Notes under the pieces: model-generated | Databases searched by the model: none | Told to the model about the DNA's origin: nothing | What the model saw: the letters and a program-made list of their open reading frames with translations, nothing else | Source of the DNA: Brachionus koreanus | Lineage: Eukaryota; Rotifera; Eurotatoria; Ploima; Brachionidae | Direction of reading: 5' to 3' | NCBI GenBank assembly: GCA_016987375.1 | Contig: PJRA01000493.1 | Span: forward strand, 802,803 to 846,095 | Length of the DNA: 43,293 nucleotides | In this document: positions 1 to 11,594 of the stretch, one piece after another | How the letters are laid out: each line of letters opens with the position of its first letter | Position numbering within the stretch: the first letter of the stretch is position 1 | Program-made: the position numbers and the translations under genes

Positions 1-1582
1 GTTTAGGAGACCATTCATTATTTCAGTAATTTCTCTCAATCTTTGAATCATGTTCTTATCATCTTGTTAATTTTTTAAATTTTTAAAATCAGTATATTTT
101 TTTGTTCAATTTGAAGTTAAAAAATAATTGTTTTCTTTAACTTATTAATTTGTTACTGACTTTGATTAGTCAAAAAAAATTCAGATATGATATCTTTGTT
201 TGCTCTATTCTTGCTAATTTTAAATTTAGATCAGTGATTTTACAAAAAGTTTTTATCTAAATAAAAAATTAGATAGTAAATGTTCTTTTCAAAACTTCTC
301 TTGATAAAATATATTATCCACTTTTTTCAAGATAAAAATTGAAAAATAATTTGATTCTTTTTTTTTAAAAATCAATTGATCAATCTTTGAAATCAAAGTA
401 GTTTTTAAGTAAAAAATATTTTCAACATATTAATATTTAAAATTAAATAATTGAATTCAAATCGATTCATATTTAAATAAAATTCGAAAATACACATTAT
501 CAAAGAAATATAAATGGAAAAAAAATTAAAATTTTAACTAATAAAAGTAAAGAATTAGTACAAATAGAATTATTATGTAATAGTTTATTTTGTCAAAATA
601 ATCAAAATTTAGATTTTTGTATTCGAAGAAAAATGTTCAAGCTTACAAAATTTATTTATTCAATTACATCAAGATTAGATTTTAAAGTATTAGTGTTCAT
701 TTTTTTTGATCTAAATAAATTGAGAGTATTTTTTTAAAGTTTTATTTAATAAACAATTATATTATTTATTAAAATAAAAAAAACTAAATGCTTAAATAAG
801 AATTATTGAGAAAATTTACAAAAAAATAACAATTAAATTCATTAAACATCGACCTGAAGTCGTTTTAAAGCATAAAAAAATAAATATAATTAAAAACAAA
901 AAAAGTAACTATTAAAATCATTTGTGAAAATTTTTATTGCTTAAGAATCACTTTAAGAGCCAAATAGGCATTTCAAATTTTAATTAATAATTTAAACTCG
1001 AAAAACAATTAAAATATACTTAAAACTTGGCTAATTTTCTCTCATTTAAAATTTATATTTTCAGAATTGTTTCCTTTTATTCTTTAATTTAAAAAGTAAT
1101 TGTTCCATCTTAGCAGTTGATTTAGGAATGAAAAAAATTCGAAATATTCATGCTTTATAAAGAATTAGAAGCAAAATCGAATTTAAAAATAGAAAAGAAA
1201 ATAACAGCATATATTTTAATTTTTGTTTAGATTTCAAGTGCTAGATTTAAAAAAGTCTATTTTTATAAATCCAATATATTTCAAGTAATAAATAAAAGTA
1301 AAAAATAAATTCAAATTTTATAATATTCTGAATCAGTTCATTAAATTTGATAAATAAATATCAATTTTTCATTTCAAAAGATAAAAATTCAATCTAAAAA
1401 AATTGAATATCCTGAAAAAAATAAACAATAAAAATCTGCTAAAATGTTAGACATTTGAATGGCTTCATTATTGCTTTTGAAAACAGCAATTAGATATATT
1501 TAAACAATTTACCTTTTTTGATTATTTTGAATTAAACTTCTGTGAAAGAAATAATTTTAAAACTTTTCGACACAAAATTAAA
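1..1582. other. AT-rich non-coding flank
   Basis: No reading frame of credible length or composition, no tRNA-like fold and no element end was seen here. The sequence is dominated by A and T runs. The last 100 bases or so are the probable promoter/5'UTR of the small gene that follows. It may include intron or 3'UTR of a gene lying outside the window, which cannot be judged. Confidence 0.5.
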
Positions 1583-2092
1583 ATGGCATATTATTCAAAT
1601 AGGCTGATTCAGCTCAATTCTTCAGCGAATAATGTAAGACCGGTTTATGTATCTGGAACTCAAGCACCTGTAGTTACTCAACCAATATACCAAGTCTCTC
1701 AGCCTTATGCAACGCAGCACTCTTCTCTTGATTTTCACCAAAACAATAACGAAGAATCAAAGACCCAGAAGCCTAAAACAATTATAGAAGAAGACTATGA
1801 TACTCAATCGGACTATGTAGAGTCTATTTCACCATTGCCTTATGTGGAAACTTCGCGAAAATTACTTGTGGGCTTTCATCATCACTACGACAGAAAAACC
1901 GAAATTCAGTCGTTGCAGTGTTGCACTTGCTGCATTGGTTGTTGGCGAAAGTGCTGTTCGTGTTGCTCCGGTTGCGAAAATTTCATATCATGTCCTATTT
2001 ATTGCTGGATTTTATTCATACTGCCCGTTTTCTTAATTCTAATTATAGGCGCAATTGTATCAACGCTGTACGCTGTTCAAATAATTTCATGA
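1583..2092 (+). CDS. Small Cys-rich single-pass membrane protein, unrecognised
   Basis: A single-exon 169-residue protein that I do not recognise. The first ~100 residues are polar, rich in Ser, Gln, Asn and Tyr, with an acidic patch near residues 67-80. Residues 113-137 form a dense cysteine cluster (CCxCCxxCxxxCCxCCxxC-like), directly followed by one strongly hydrophobic segment (about 139-166) that ends three residues before the C-terminus. There is no N-terminal signal peptide, so the likely topology is a tail-anchored protein with a cytosolic cysteine-rich juxtamembrane region that could be palmitoylated; this is inference. Composition is clearly richer and more codon-like than the surrounding DNA, and a possible AATAAA signal lies ~95 bases after the stop. 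Function unknown. Confidence 0.65.
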   Translation: MAYYSNRLIQLNSSANNVRPVYVSGTQAPVVTQPIYQVSQPYATQHSSLDFHQNNNEESKTQKPKTIIEEDYDTQSDYVESISPLPYVETSRKLLVGFHHHYDRKTEIQSLQCCTCCIGCWRKCCSCCSGCENFISCPIYCWILFILPVFLILIIGAIVSTLYAVQIIS

Positions 2093-2220
2093 TGATAATT
2101 TATGACCTGGCTTTTACAAGGACTCATAAAACTAACTTATTAAAAAAAAATGATTTTTTTTTAATAAAAAAAATTATCTTCAAACAATAAATTTTATCTT
2201 TACTACAAAAATATCTTGCC

Positions 2221-2239
2221 TCTCTCTCTCTCTCTCTCA
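2221..2239. repeat. (CT)n microsatellite
   Basis: An uninterrupted CT dinucleotide run just downstream of the small membrane-protein gene. Related runs occur near 5255-5285 and, as GA, near 7616-7642. Confidence 0.85.
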
Positions 2240-5200
2240 ATTTTCATCTGCTCATTTTTTAATAAAAATCTTACTTCACAAAATTATATTTTTTAATTTA
2301 TGAAAAAAAAAATAACATTCAAATTTAAATGAATTTTAAATGATAAACTTCCTCTAAATTCGTGATTTCATTAAGTCTTTTTTTTTACCTTTTAATTTTA
2401 TTCTTTTTTTTTAATTTGATAAAATCTTTTTCAATTTACGCCTTTTAGATTTAAAGTAAGGATTTATCTTGTTAAGAATATTAAATTAGTTCTAAAATAA
2501 TCATTTTTTTGTAAGCATGGCCTTACCTTTTTTTTTTTGTAAATTTAAATATATATCTAAAAAAACTCGAATCAGTACAAGATTTTAGAGAAATTTCAAT
2601 GCGATTTAGATTAGTCTCATTTGTTTTATGTGGCAAAGGTAATAAAAAAGGTATTTAACAAAAAAAATTAAAATTAAATTTACTCTATCAATAAAAAAAT
2701 AATGTTAAATTATTTTCTTATCATTTAATAAAAAGTGTAAATCCTAATTTCTTATAGTTAAGGCAAAAAATATATGTTTTTTTTTTTTTTTTTTTTAATT
2801 CCAACTAGTTGTTCTACTTATTGATTCGGGCCCAATTGGCCAGCCATTGTGTTCGACCAACAAGATGTAATTTTCTCCTCAGGAATTCAAATTCAAATCC
2901 GAGTCAAATTATTTTCCTATTAATTTTAAGTGCTGGATAGAGTGTCTAAAAGTTAATTAGTTTTTAGCGTAGCCCGAAGCTAGCAAGCTAAAACAGTTAA
3001 GTCATGTGACAAAGCAATAAATATAAGCTTAACTATTTCAGGACTTGCCCATTGTAATCAAGCGATCAGATGCTTTTTGTCAACTAATGTCCGGTAAAGT
3101 ATTCTCGGACACGAGAAAAAAACAATGCTTTAACTCTTGTTTACAGACATTAAGCAAGTTATTTTCATTTTACTATAATTATTAGCGACTTTAGCTTATT
3201 TAAGAAAATATTTTTTAATTCATTTTTTTCAATTTCAATAAAAAGTTTGCAACCATGAGGAGATCCGATTAGTTGGTTATATAATTAAATTGGCTTTTTC
3301 CCCCATCTATTTTGTTCACTAGTCGCTTTTCCATCAAATAATAACAATTATTAATGGAAATCTAAAATAATAAAATAGTAATAACTTGACTAAAAAAGAA
3401 AGAGTATTATAATTGAACAAAGTGCCATAAACAATTTACTTATTCCATTAAATCAAATCTAGTGCAAGAGGCCTAACAGCATTCTTGGAGAAAAATCGAA
3501 ACGTTTTTTCAAATTAAAAAAAAATAATAATAAAATTGGTTTTTATTTTTTGTTGTTTGTATATAAGAGAAAAATAAAATTGTTTAATAAAGAAAAAATT
3601 AAAAATATTCGAATAAAAAGAGGCTAATTTTCACTTTGAAGCATATGCTCGCATAGTTTTAAATTTGTATCTCTTTACCTAATAGCTTTGAATTGAAGCT
3701 AAGTTGCCAGGTCAGTGAATAACAAGTCAGTCGCCAGGAGAAAAAATTTAATTCGGCTCGGCGCGTCCAATAATTCAAAATAAAGTGAACAAAAAAAAGT
3801 GTAAATCTATTCTAATAGAAATAATTTGCTAAAATTCCATAGAGGAAATAGAGTCTGTCTATATGGGCTTAGCCCAATAGTGGTCAATTTTCAAAAATGC
3901 ACTCAAGAAAATTTTGTTAGAAAAAAAATAAAAGAGGGAGAGTAATTTCGTAATTTCATCATTGCCATAGTAGTAAAAAACATATTTTGTTTACTCTGGG
4001 CGGGCTAATTAATAACAGTGCTTCAGTAAGAGTATTAATACTTGCAGTGTGTGTGTGTTATCAAAAATTAGAGAATCTTTAAAACACTAGAATGAAAAGA
4101 TGACGGAATAAAGTGACTTTTCGGACTTCGATAAAACGTTCTGCAAATATATACTTAACCTAAATTTAGTTGTATTTTACTTTTTTTAATTAAAAAAAAA
4201 AAAAAATCGGATACATTTTAAATTGGATTTTTATTCAGAATAATTTTTCAGTTCATGAAAACATTTGCTCATACAACAATAACAAAACTCTATTAAAACA
4301 AAAACTAATTTGAAATTTATGAGCTGATTCTGAACTAGAATAGGCTTATCATTAGCTTGGTCGATATTCTCTTTTTTTTTTCTTGCAGACACTTGAAATT
4401 TTAAGTTAAGAAATTTAATTGGTTTTTTAATTAAAGCCCGGCTTCAACTTCAATCAGCTGTATTTAAGAAATAATTTAAATTTTAAATTATTTGTTATCG
4501 AAATTCGACCTAAATAAATCTAAGTCTTCCTTGTCGTTTTCCGATTAGCAGAAAAGTTCAAGTTGTGGACTCGATATTTATTTGGCACTCTTAATGTTAA
4601 GATTTAATAAAACTCGAATAAATTTCGAACACTTAAGGCCAAAGCAGCTATTTTACTACATGTATGGCTTTTTTCTTTGCATTCAATTTGTGAACACATG
4701 TAAACAAGGCGAATTCAGGCCGCTTCAATAAAATAAAACCATATGTCCAATTTTCAGCTCAGATCAAAACTTTTTTAATTTCATTTTTATTTAGATTTAT
4801 TTTTCGAGCTAATATTTAGAACATAGGTCTGTCTTACGCTCCTAGTTCTATTTGCCAACCAGTCACGCTCAGCTGTCTGTGTGTCTTTTTTGTATCGATC
4901 GAAATGAGCCCCGCCAACTGATCGATTAACCATGATTGGTAAGCCAATTTAACTTAATTTAATTTAAATTAATTTAATAGCTGTAAAATATATTTCAATA
5001 GTTTAAAAAACTTTTTTCATTTTTTTGTTCTTTACAATAAATAAAATTTAACAAAAATTTTTTTTCTGCTTGTGTTCAATTTTTTAGAAAAAAAAGAAGA
5101 AAATATAAAATTTAAATTTAAAAGGACCATTGCTTGTTTTACCAAGCTTGCACATTGCATAATAATTTAATTAATTCTAGGCTTGAGTTGCAAGCACGTA

Positions 5201-7615
5201 ATTAGGCGCGCAAAGCCGTATAATGCAGCGAAATTCTCAATTTTTTAAAACTCTCTTTTCTCTCTCTCTCTCTCTCTTACTCTCTTATTTTCATAGTATT
5301 CTTAATTTAAAATTTTTGTTATCCGAAAAAAAAATAAATAAATAAATCAAACAAAATTTTAGAATTGATTGGAGTAGTTGTGAGAGTGGAAAGGCTTTGC
5401 ATTCCGTTTTTTTTTTTATTTTAACTAGTTTCGAAATTTGAATTGCAAAAAATAAACTTTTTTTTTTCAAACTAAAGTTTCTTTTTATGAATTTTAAATT
5501 AAAATTTTTTTGCCAAATGTTAAGTCAGTCTTTGCTGGTGTTTGTTAAAACTTAAAAAATAGAAGAGAATGGCCAATTATAGGATAATGAGATAGAGCTT
5601 GTTTGCAGAGCCTGATTAGAACAACTCAAATCCGATACAAAGTATCAGATTTAGGTGAACCATTGACGGGCATTGATTTTAAATGAAGTTGACGCTCAAC
5701 AAAAAAGAAAGAGAGAGAACGAGCGAGCGAGAGAAAACTAATGCAAATAAGAATTAATATTACTTTATTGAACAACAAGCCGAAAAGCAAACAAGAATAG
5801 CTAGAAAAATATTTGATTTAATTTAAATAAGAAAGTTTTTTTTTTTTCTATTTCTTTTATTAAATATTTGATCGAACGTAAAAAAATTCAAATCATTTAT
5901 TCATTAAGCAAGTTTTAATTCTAAGATTATTCTCTCTAATTTAAATATTTAAATGTTGCCCAGGTTGATATATTGTTTCGTATTTTATTTGCTTGAGTTT
6001 AGTCTTCTTAATTGCGACATTAAGAAGAAAAAAAATTGTATTTTTTTTTTATTCTTTCTTTTATTTTCTTTGTGGCACAGGTTGATTCGAATGTCAATCG
6101 AAATAGTCAAATTTCATCATTTTTCTGCTATGCTCTAACCTAATTAGAAAAGTTTAATTAAATTATTAAAGGTCGAGAAAAAAAAGCTTAATTTAAGTCC
6201 TAGTCAGTGACAAAAAAGACATAGATCGCGTGGGTGCTGATTCTCTCTTTTTTTTTAAATTTTTTTGGTTCTAATGAGTATGGCTTGATCACTAAGCATG
6301 ATTTAGGCATATACAAATACAAAGGTAATCAATTAAAATCTATATTCACGAGAAATCTAAAACCTGAGCTTTGAAAATCTCATTTTAGAAGCTTGTTTGA
6401 TTTAGTTTTTTTTTTTTTATTTTCATAACGAATACTTTGGAAAAATTGCTAAATAAAGCTAAATAAGCAAACTTGAAGCCAATTTTAAATTTAATTTATT
6501 GGCTATATTCAAAATGAGCATTTATAATTTTCCAATATGCTAAAATGTTGTGCGTAATTCTCTGATGCTAGTCAAAAAGATGTACTCTAAAAAATAGAGA
6601 CAATTTTAATTTTAATTTAAGTCTTTTGGATAAGGTTTATTTTAAAATACTCTAAGTACTCTTTTTTACAAGTTTCTCTTTTATTATGCATAAAATTTTA
6701 CTTAATAGCTCTATTGAGTGTTCAATGTGCACTATTCTTAAAATTTTTTGGCTTTTAATCAAAGACTTAAGAATTTTAAGATCACAATTTTTGATCATAT
6801 TTTTTAAAATTAAATTAAATAGCTAAAAATTTAATACGATTTTTTTTTTCAAAAAAAAACATTTTCAGCTAGTCTAACATGCTAAAATCTAAAGCAAAAA
6901 TTTAAAATAAAATTTAATAAGTGTTTTTTATTTATTATATTTAAGTCTACTTGAGCGTGAATTAAACGCACATCCGGGTAAACCCGGTAAACTAACAAAC
7001 ACAAAAATATCGACTTATTCTAATTAAAAAAAAAATTTATATTTCTGTCATAAACGATTGATTTAGATCGAAAGAACTTGATTAGTCGCATCGTTTAATC
7101 TAAGTAAATCTATTTCATGTTTTTAGCTTCAAAGCAGCAAGATCAAAAAAGAAAAATAAAATCTCAACTGTTTTCACATTTTGGCTAATTGTCATTTTTT
7201 GAACTTTTTAAACTTCAAAAAATTTTGAACTAATTGTAAATATTGATAAGTTGAAATTAAATTTTAAAATAAGGCTTCTGCTTTCTAATTTGAAATTTAA
7301 AATTGCTAAAATTATTCAAAGTAAATAAATAAGTTTTATTTTAAAAGCATTAAGCTCAATAATCTACATATTTTTTAAATTTTAAAAAAATTTTACAAAA
7401 TCTTGGCCGACTATTTAACAATTAGATAAAAAATTTTATTTTCTTTAGAGAGGGTCGTAAATTAAATTTTTTTTTTTAATTTTTTGTCAAGTATTTTCAA
7501 ATGTTTCTGTCATTGTGTTTAAGGTATTTTTTTTAGAAAAAAATTAAACTAAAAGCACAATAAAAAGAATAGAATGTGTCTAAAAGTGTGATAGTTGAGA
7601 AAATTAGTGTTCAAG

Positions 7616-7642
7616 AGAGAAAGAGAGAGAGAGAGAGAGAGT
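7616..7642. repeat. (GA)n microsatellite
   Basis: A GA dinucleotide run with one interruption. It creates spurious Arg-Glu or Ser-Leu open frames on the two strands, which are not genes. Confidence 0.85.
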
Positions 7643-8449
7643 ATGTGTGTTTGTGTGGCTTTTGTGAGTTGCAATTTAAATTTAGGATTTATTGAGCTCT
7701 TGAAAACTCTGAGAAAAGGCTTCTTGAAAGCACTTGAGACCGAGATTAATGGCAAGATTAGAAACATTGTAGATATTTTTAATAAACACTCACGGTGGCT
7801 TTAAATAAAGCTTTTATAAATCTACTTAAAGTCAATTAAACCTGTGACGGATTTGTTTGCCAAATCGATAAACTTCGATTTTAATTTGTAAACAAACTAG
7901 GTACGCTTAGTGCGCCACGAGCGCTAATTTGCCTACTGTACATTCAATCGTGCCCAATTCAGCTGCTATTAGTCTTAATAAATATATTATTTTTGCATGT
8001 AGTCTAAACTCGAAGCTATTTTGGATATAAATTTCCAAAAGCAATTGTTTTTTGTTTCTTTTTTTTTGCCAAATAGAAAAAACAAAAACTAATTATTTTA
8101 TATTGTTGGCTTTAATTGTCGCATAGAAAACAATAGTTTAAAAAAAAAAATTTCTCTGTATTTTTTTGTTGTGTTGTTGTAGTGCCAAATCGATGTGTTT
8201 TTTTTTCTCTCTATTTTTTTTATTCAGACTTATAATTAAACGGAATGGGCCTCGAGAGCTTAATCTATTGTTTCACTTTAAAAAAAATAAAATATTAAGT
8301 GTCTTTTTTATTCTATTTTCTTTTTTTTTTTTACTAGAGTTTTTTCTCTGTTTTTATTTAGCTTAATTAACAGTTCAGGAGGCCATGAGCCCCTTTAACG
8401 AAAAAAAAAATATACCAGAAAAATAAAATAATTTTCTTTTTATATTTAG

Positions 8450-10452
8450 CATCCCTGAACAATAATCAGAACAAGTGTTTACTAGTGAGCAACGTGACGT
8501 CGGCCAAACATGACCAATTTGTGACCAGCTCGCCCAATCCGCTATGCAAATCAAGTACATCTAGCCAGCAACTGCAACTAATCAATCTGAATAAAATACC
8601 CAAGGCCAACTGTTCTCCCATAAAGACCATCAATTTAATGAGCCATAGACAAGCCAAGTCAAATTTGCTGACCACTGTAGACAAAATAGACGAGCTCAAC
8701 GAAGAAGCGTTTCTGAGCAAACTTTCGGACTCGGACTCGAGCTCGTCCAACATGCTCGACGACAGCTTAACCTCGCTCCAGTGGCTGCAAAGTCTTAACA
8801 TAATGAAAAATCCCACAATTGCTGCTAGCAGTTGTTCTCTATCGCCAAATTCGCAAACTAGTGACAAATTTCAGCCGAATCTGGACTGCGATCTGGACAG
8901 TGCGACCATCCCGGCGGTAAATTTGTCCTCAAAGCATTCATCAAACATTCACTATCCGCCGTTGTCGCCGCCGCTCTCTGTTCAGTGCAGCGCTTCGCCT
9001 CAATCAACGTGCTCATCGAACGCGTCCACCAAACGCCGAAACAAAAAAACCGACTCCAAAACAGTTCAGCAACTGCAGCATCAATTGTCCGCGCCGGCCA
9101 TTTTACAGCCGAGCAAAACTCAATCGGCCCTAGCCAATTCAAGCTCAAATCCGAGTTCGGTATTTCGCAATTCGTTTTTGAAAGACCGCGACAAATACCG
9201 AACTAATTCGGAAAGCAAACCGCCCTATTCCTACTCGCAACTAATTATTCTATCAATGAAAGAGTCAAAACAGTCTAAAATGACACTACAAATGATCTAC
9301 GATTGGATCATTGGAAACTTTAGCTATTTTAAAAAAGCAGATCCGAATTGGCAAGTTACATTCAAAAATTCCATACGTCACAATTTGTCATTGAATAAAT
9401 GCTTTAAGAAAATAGCTAGACAAAAAGATGAGCCGGGCAAAGGCGGCTTCTGGACTCTAGACCCAGAATTCGAGCGTCAACTTGACGAGTCCAACTCACT
9501 TGGTGTCATTAGCAACAAGGTCTACAAGCGAAAAAGAAAAAATTGTGACGAAATCACTGCTGATGAGAAAAAAAAGACAAAACTCGATCTTGTTCAATTT
9601 AATGAAATGGAAAATCGCGATTTTGTCAGATCGGATGCCAATTTGTCCCAAGTTAACAAATCTCATTCAACCTATGGCTACGGCATGGTCTCAAATCCGA
9701 ATTCGGGCCACTACATTGACTCCAATCATCAGCAAATGGGTCATGTTCATCTTCAACAATTACAGCAACAGCAACAACACCAACAACAGCATCAACAGCA
9801 GCAACATGTGTCAAATAGTGCTCATTTTGATTTTAGTGATTCGTTTAGTAACTCATTACATTCGAATGCGGCGGGAATTGGCTATGACGAAGCAAACTTG
9901 TTCAATTTCGACGAGGCCAATTTGCCTCATCTCGAACTGGACCAATTCACTGACTCCTCATGTACATCTAACTCATCACCGGACGATTTAGTAGGCGGCC
10001 TGTTGAAAAAAAGCTCCAGTTTGGCGCATGACAACGAGCTCAGCGAGCTTTTCAACATTACCAGCCAGTTTAACTTGGACGATAGCTTCAATCCGACTAG
10101 CCTAATCAATCCGAGTAGTGAGAAAAAAGCGATTGATCTGACTGTGCAGGGCACTGGCATCAGGCAGCCCAAGTGGTGGCCGGACACTCTATTGGACTTG
10201 GACGCCGGACTAATAAACGTCCAACCGCACATAATACAGGATGATGAGTGCGACAGCGCCATGTTAATCAGCAGTCACAACTCGTTGGACTTTGGCTTGA
10301 ATGTCGATGATCTCGATTTTTTGAACGTCGATGCAATCAAAGACTCTGGCAATCAGCAGGCACAGCAGCATGCGCGCAAACGAATTTACACCCATCAAAA
10401 TAAAATGAACCCGGCGACACACAAACAAACCAAGACCAAGCAAGCCTATTAG
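8450..10452 (+). CDS. FOXJ1: FOXJ1-like forkhead transcription factor (5' end unresolved)
   Basis: A large exon open to the stop at 10450-10452. The forkhead (winged-helix) domain lies at about 9217-9485, starting KPPYSYSQL, with the recognition-helix core NSIRHNLSLNKCF and then the segment KDEPGKGGFW that is typical of FOXJ1. A DSLTSLQWLQ motif near 8758-8790 resembles the N-terminal FOXJ1 motif. FOXJ1 is the nuclear master regulator of motile ciliogenesis. Four residues (VTFK, 9355-9366) are inserted just before the recognition helix. A Gln/His repeat lies at 9753-9806 and a basic KRKRK segment follows the domain. The start is uncertain: the first in-frame ATG is 8638, but coding-like sequence runs back to a good acceptor (TTTATATTTAG at 8449), so an upstream exon probably carries the start. 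Codon-rich composition contrasts sharply with the AT-rich flanks. Confidence in forkhead identity is very high, in the J1 class good. Confidence 0.88.
9753..9806 (+). repeat. CAA/CAG-rich coding repeat (poly-Gln/His)
   Basis: Imperfect CAA/CAG/CAC triplets inside the forkhead gene, encoding a Gln-rich tract broken by His. Such tracts are common in transactivation regions of transcription factors and tend to vary in length. Confidence 0.85.
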
Positions 10453-11594
10453 CTTAGTCATCGGCCTTTGTAAATCGGTTTTAAAATTTTTCAATGGATC
10501 CGTCCTTCTTATAATTTTTTACTAAGTTTTTTTCTTAATTATTACAATACTTTATTTAATAACAACAGCAACAACAACTAAATTTTTGAATACATATACA
10601 AATATAAATATTGTTTTTGATGTTTGATGCCAACTGATAATTGATCAAATGAATTTTCAAAAAAAAAAAAGAAAAAAAAAGAAAAAAATATTAGTAGGTA
10701 GCAATACAGTATGAGATTGAATATTTTTATATTTTATTTTATTATTTAAAAAAAAATTTAATTTTTTTTCCTAATTTTTAAATTCGATTTATTTTCTTGT
10801 TGTTTTAACTTGAGAATTTTTAAAAAAAAACTATGTTGTTGAAATTTGAGAAATTTTTTTTTTTCGCTTTTATATTTTTTATTATTTTTAATCTTAATTT
10901 AACTTTTTTTCAAAAATTGACATTATACAAGAATAAATTTTGTTTTCAATCAGGCTAAATTTTTTATTCAGTTAAAAGCTTCTTTTTTTTTCAAATTTGA
11001 TTGATTTTTCAGAATTTATTCATTTTTTGTATTAGTTTATTTGGTATATCACTTTATTTAGCAAAAAAATTTTAAACTTGAAAATTGAAATAGCTTTTTT
11101 TCTAAAAATCCAATTAAACATTTTGCTAGCTATTTTTAGACTTAAACGTCTATGTTATTTTGACCCTTTTTTATAATTCATGTTTAGGAATAAATTTTTT
11201 CCTGCGAAAAAAAAAAACATATACATAAGTTTGCAATTTTTGCAGAAAAAGCTAGTTTTTCTAAGATTTTTTTATTTGAAAAATTATATGCTTAAAAATT
11301 AACATTTAAAAACAAAAAATTTTTAAATTTGAAAATGTGTTGTCGAAATTCAAATGAACTGGAAAACCTAGGAAAGCTGATGACATTCAGTGGGTTACAT
11401 CGAATCAAGAGGATGAATATTTTGTCGATAATGAATTATTAAAGTTAATATAATTTGAATAAAACAAAAATGTTTTGAAAAGGGCAAAAAGCTAAAAGTG
11501 AAAAATTTTTTATTTTTTTGGACACACTTTTTAAAATTAAAATGAAATAATATTTAATTAAACTAGAAAAAAATATATAATTAACATTATTTTC
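10453..11594. other. 3' flank of the forkhead gene, AT-rich
   Basis: Presumed 3'UTR followed by A/T homopolymer-rich DNA. No gene or element end was recognised. Confidence 0.5.

Larger units (their letters stand above)
2093..8449. other. Long non-coding region upstream of the FOXJ1-like gene
   Basis: More than 6 kb with no supportable exon. The interval from about 2.8 to 8.4 kb is less monotonous than other intergenic DNA here, with many non-repetitive stretches, so it may hold enhancers or 5' exons of the forkhead gene. Simple repeats present are a (CT)n run near 2221-2240, another near 5255-5285 and a (GA)n run near 7616-7642. Short open frames around 5953, 7595 and 8166 are low-complexity artefacts. 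Confidence 0.5.

Noticed and set aside
5953..6138. 61-residue open frame in the upstream forkhead region
   Set aside because: It runs through T-rich and A-rich homopolymers and has no family resemblance or coding-like codon use.
7549..7804. Overlapping frames on both strands at the GA repeat
   Set aside because: Both are open only because a dinucleotide repeat lacks stops; the peptides are Arg-Glu or Leu-Ser runs.
8466..10494. Several 60-170 residue frames overlapping the forkhead exon on both strands
   Set aside because: They are shadow frames of a codon-rich exon; only the long plus frame carries a domain.
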